Source: Paenibacillus sp. NFR01 (GTDB lineage Bacteria > Bacillota > Bacilli > Paenibacillales > Paenibacillaceae). Taken from it: a stretch of 64,000 bases of DNA. Under the pieces are notes generated by a model, which saw only the letters and a program-made list of their open reading frames with translations, ran no database searches and was not told the DNA's origin. Position numbers and translations under genes: made by a program. Location of the stretch: NCBI RefSeq assembly GCF_900111565.1, contig NZ_FOIK01000001.1, positions 1,395,309-1,459,308 of the forward strand. Direction: 5' to 3'. Shown one piece after another: positions 61,823 through 64,000 of the stretch; positions within the stretch are counted from its first letter, which is position 1; each line of letters begins with the position of its first letter.

Positions 61823-63529
61823 TCATCCCCGCCACGCGTCGCGGATGTTACGCGATTCATCCCACGTCTGCTCCGCCGCGATCATCGCCAGCAGCGGCTC
61901 GATAAACGGTGCGGCGGCGTCATAACCCGGCAGGGCGCGCAGCTGCGCAGCCAGCGGCGCGAAAGCCGGACGCAGCGGGGTTTTGTCGCCGCGGGCATAG
62001 GCGGCGTGCAGGTCGTCCCGGTCGAGCGGACGGGCCTTCAGGTGCTCATACCGGCTCACGATCAAGTGAGCCAGATGCACCGCCCCTTCCGCGATGACCG
62101 GGGAGATCATAAAGCTCGGCAGCGTCCGGTATTCGAAGCCGCCATACGGCTGACGGCGGAAATCGCCGAGCACGCCGTACCGCGGACGCCGCGCCGCCGC
62201 GCGGCCGTCCTCGAGCAGCATCAGCGGCAGCGCGAGGTAATTGTCGAGCGCGCGCAGGAGCGGTGCCGTCAGCACGGCGCCGCTGAAGTGCAGGTGGCCG
62301 CCGAGCGGCCACCCCGGGAGCGGCATTCCCCCCGCGCGCCAGCCGAGGCTGCGGGGGGTGAGCCGGTCCGCCTCGGCCGCGGCGGACCGCAGCTGCGCCA
62401 GCAGCGCGCGCGGCGTACGCCGCGGCGCCGGGCGCAGCTCGGCCACCGGGAACGCGCCGCGCGTTCCCGGCGGTCCGGCGTCGCAGCCGGCGACGCCGTC
62501 CATGGGCAAGTACCGGGCCGCCGGCACGACGCGGCCCGTCTCCTCCCGGAGCAGCAGCAGCTCCGGGTCCATGCCGAGGAGCAGCCCGGGCCGACCCGGC
62601 TGCTCTTCGGCCAGCGCCCGCGCCTGCGCCAGGGCGGCGGCGCGGTAAGGCTCCGGCGGCGGTGAGCCGTCCGCCGCCGGAAGCAGCGGCGTGACCGCCT
62701 CCACGGCGTAACGCCGCTCCCCCAAGGCGGCGAGAATGACCTCGCCGCTGTCTAGTCCGAGGCTATACAGCGCTCGGACGGCGGTTTCCAGGCGCGTGCC
62801 CCAGGCGCCGCGCCGGTCTCCGGGGTACAGCCGAGGGGGCCCGGCTGTCGGCCCCGCGCTAGCGGTTACAAGTCCGGTCGCCGATGCAGAGATAACGCCC
62901 GGCAGACCCAAACCGGTCCCGAACCCCGGAAGGCCACCTCCTCCGCCCCCCTGAACCGCGATCCCAACGCCCGCGCCCAGCGGCACCATCTCCAGCACAG
63001 CAAGGTCGTAGACCCGGATCCGGTAACGCTGCCGGAACATGCCGGTCCGGTTCGCCCCTCCACCGGGATCAGCTGCCGAAGGTGCAGAACCAGCCGCCCC
63101 CTCCCCCTCTCCAACGACTCCCCGTTCACTCCGGCTTTGCTCCACAGCGGACGCCCCGTGCTCCGCCAACCTCCCCGTCCTCTCCGGCACACTCAAACCG
63201 GCTGCCCTCTCGCCCTTCTCCGTTCCTCTTCTCCCATCCAGCCCGGGTTCCACAGCGGACGCCCCGCGCTCTGCCATTCTCCCCGTCCTCTCCGGCACGC
63301 GCAAACCAGCCGCAGCCACGCCTTCCCCCGCGGCTCTTCCCGCTTTTCTCCGCCCCGCCAGGCTTGTCTCCGTCGGCGGCTTTCCTGCCCTTGTGTTTTC
63401 CGACCTTCCGCGCTCCGAAGCTTCGCCGAAGTCTTGCCCTTCCCTATGTACCTCCAACCCCGAACGTCGGAGCCGGGCAATGATCTGCGTGCGCGTCAAA
63501 CGGCTGTAACCGTCCCAGCCCTCATTCAT
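61823..63529 (-). CDS. COOH-NH2 ligase-like (putative amidoligase) protein with repeat-rich linker
   Basis: C-terminal residues ~310-560 resemble the phage phiEco32-like COOH-NH2 ligase type 2 family (glutamine-synthetase-like fold): LGMDPELLLLREETG, AELRPAPRRT, GGHLHFSG and GDFRRQPYGGFEYRTLPS. Such enzymes are predicted to form amide bonds on peptides or cell-wall components. Residues ~30-165 are a low-complexity, charged linker with a 36-residue duplication (RVPERTGRMAERGASAVE and its copy). The ATG at 63529 has AAAGGAGG 9 bases upstream; 568 residues. It sits between cotE and mutS. Confidence 0.78.
   Translation of the reverse strand: MNEGWDGYSRLTRTQIIARLRRSGLEVHREGQDFGEASERGRSENTRAGKPPTETSLAGRRKAGRAAGEGVAAAGLRVPERTGRMAERGASAVEPGLDGRRGTEKGERAAGLSVPERTGRLAEHGASAVEQSRSERGVVGEGEGAAGSAPSAADPGGGANRTGMFRQRYRIRVYDLAVLEMVPLGAGVGIAVQGGGGGGLPGFGTGLGLPGVISASATGLVTASAGPTAGPPRLYPGDRRGAWGTRLETAVRALYSLGLDSGEVILAALGERRYAVEAVTPLLPAADGSPPPEPYRAAALAQARALAEEQPGRPGLLLGMDPELLLLREETGRVVPAARYLPMDGVAGCDAGPPGTRGAFPVAELRPAPRRTPRALLAQLRSAAAEADRLTPRSLGWRAGGMPLPGWPLGGHLHFSGAVLTAPLLRALDNYLALPLMLLEDGRAAARRPRYGVLGDFRRQPYGGFEYRTLPSFMISPVIAEGAVHLAHLIVSRYEHLKARPLDRDDLHAAYARGDKTPLRPAFAPLAAQLRALPGYDAAAPFIEPLLAMIAAEQTWDESRNIRDAWRG
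63140..63310. repeat. 108-bp in-frame duplication inside the amidoligase-like gene
   Basis: Encodes residues 74-94 and 110-130, which match at 17 or more positions with a 36-residue period. It maintains the reading frame. Confidence 0.75.
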
Positions 63530-63667
63530 TCCGAACCGCCTCCTTTGGGTAGCGCCCATTTTTCCTATAAAAAAGAAAAAGGAGGGCATTCGCCCTCTCG
63601 CCGCCGCCCTCGCCACATATAATGGATTATAACCTACTTGCCGGCGAGCGGCGGCGGCGACTCCCTC

Positions 63668-64000
63668 TTACAGCTCATCGTCCAGAGCGTCCGGGTCCAG
63701 ATCATCATAATCGAAGCTTTCCCCTTCGAAATCATAATCTTTGTCTTCCGGATCGTCGCCTTGGATGCTGACGTACACGCGAACCTTGGTTTCAGCCACC
63801 AGTTCCGCCTCGAATTCCCGTTCGACGCGCAGCGTGACGCTTCCGCCGCCCGGAGAGACACCGGCTTCCACACAGTTCGGCTCCTGCGTCGCCTCCGCAG
63901 TAACCTCCACCGTGGAAGCCCGGTGTCTCGGGTCCAGATACGACAGCGGGATCAGCTCGACATAGGAGACCGTTTCTTTGGCCACTTCCGTCTGCTTGTT
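63668..64000 (-). CDS. cotE: Outer spore coat morphogenetic protein CotE, C-terminal part (cut by window end)
   Basis: CotE directs outer coat assembly. The 110 codons present match the C-terminal half: YVELIPLSYLDPRH, EATQEPNCVEAGVSP (compare QPNCLEVTISP in B. subtilis), VEREFEAELVAETKVRV and a strongly acidic tail ending DPDALDDEL. An in-frame GTG at 63985 could be mistaken for a start, but the frame stays open to the window edge and upstream codons (NKQTEV) also align, so the N-terminus lies outside. Its position before mutS matches B. subtilis. Confidence 0.9.
   Translation of the reverse strand, partial: NKQTEVAKETVSYVELIPLSYLDPRHRASTVEVTAEATQEPNCVEAGVSPGGGSVTLRVEREFEAELVAETKVRVYVSIQGDDPEDKDYDFEGESFDYDDLDPDALDDEL

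Noticed and set aside
63668..63985. Complete 105-residue gene starting at GTG 63985
   Set aside because: The frame remains open to the window end, and the upstream codons align with CotE, so it is a partial cotE.

Overview
The window reads as chromosomal DNA of an endospore-forming Firmicute, most probably Paenibacillus or a close relative. The evidence is a GC-rich Bacilli gene complement, a GerA/C/B germinant receptor, CotE, RemA, SOS boxes of the Bacillus type, strong GGAGG ribosome binding sites, many TTG/GTG starts, and several families of short intergenic repeats of the kind found in Paenibacillaceae. No rRNA, tRNA, prophage, insertion sequence or CRISPR array was seen.

Layout. 1-14 kb is a minus-strand housekeeping block: a YitJ-type methionine/folate enzyme, a YicC-family protein, remA, gmk, rpoZ, (terminator) coaBC, priA, def, fmt, rsmB, (terminator) rlmN, prpC and prkC, the last cut by the window edge. 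14-23 kb holds a ger operon in A-C-B order, a Fur-box-controlled flavodoxin with an unknown Cys-rich partner, two RNA-modification enzymes, and a split threonine/serine exporter. 23-36 kb is accessory metabolism and stress: two CPA1 Na+/H+ antiporters (one with a leader carrying a hairpin and an 18-codon uORF), a YwnA/YwnB-like Rrf2 regulon with two matching 19-bp operators, methionine aminopeptidase, an AAC(3) acetyltransferase, a GDSL hydrolase, NDH-2 with a DUF1641 protein, and a nitroreductase reading away from NDH-2 across twin FNR/Rex-like boxes.

36-45 kb has an orphan consensus promoter driving a roughly 400-nt stretch of unclear nature ahead of a methyltransferase, a TetR/MFS pair, a class B PBP, and a LexA-controlled Y-family polymerase cassette divergent from an SRAP protein. 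45-52 kb is a metal(loid) island: a MarR regulator with two vicinal Cys pairs plus arsM and a probable arsN1, facing arsR-acr3-arsC-phosphatase, then a VanZ protein and chrA. 53-64 kb is the miaA/RsmJ-like/mutL/mutS/cotE neighbourhood, spread out by long repeat-rich spacers and by an inserted COOH-NH2 ligase-like (amidoligase) gene.

The best leads are the Cys-pair MarR next to arsM/arsN1, the amidoligase-like gene between cotE and mutS, the orphan transcript at 36.4 kb, the antiporter leader, the Rrf2 operator pair, the SOS cassette with an unrecognised third gene, and the dense repeat arrays around mutS and mutL. All family assignments come from reading motifs; no database search was run.
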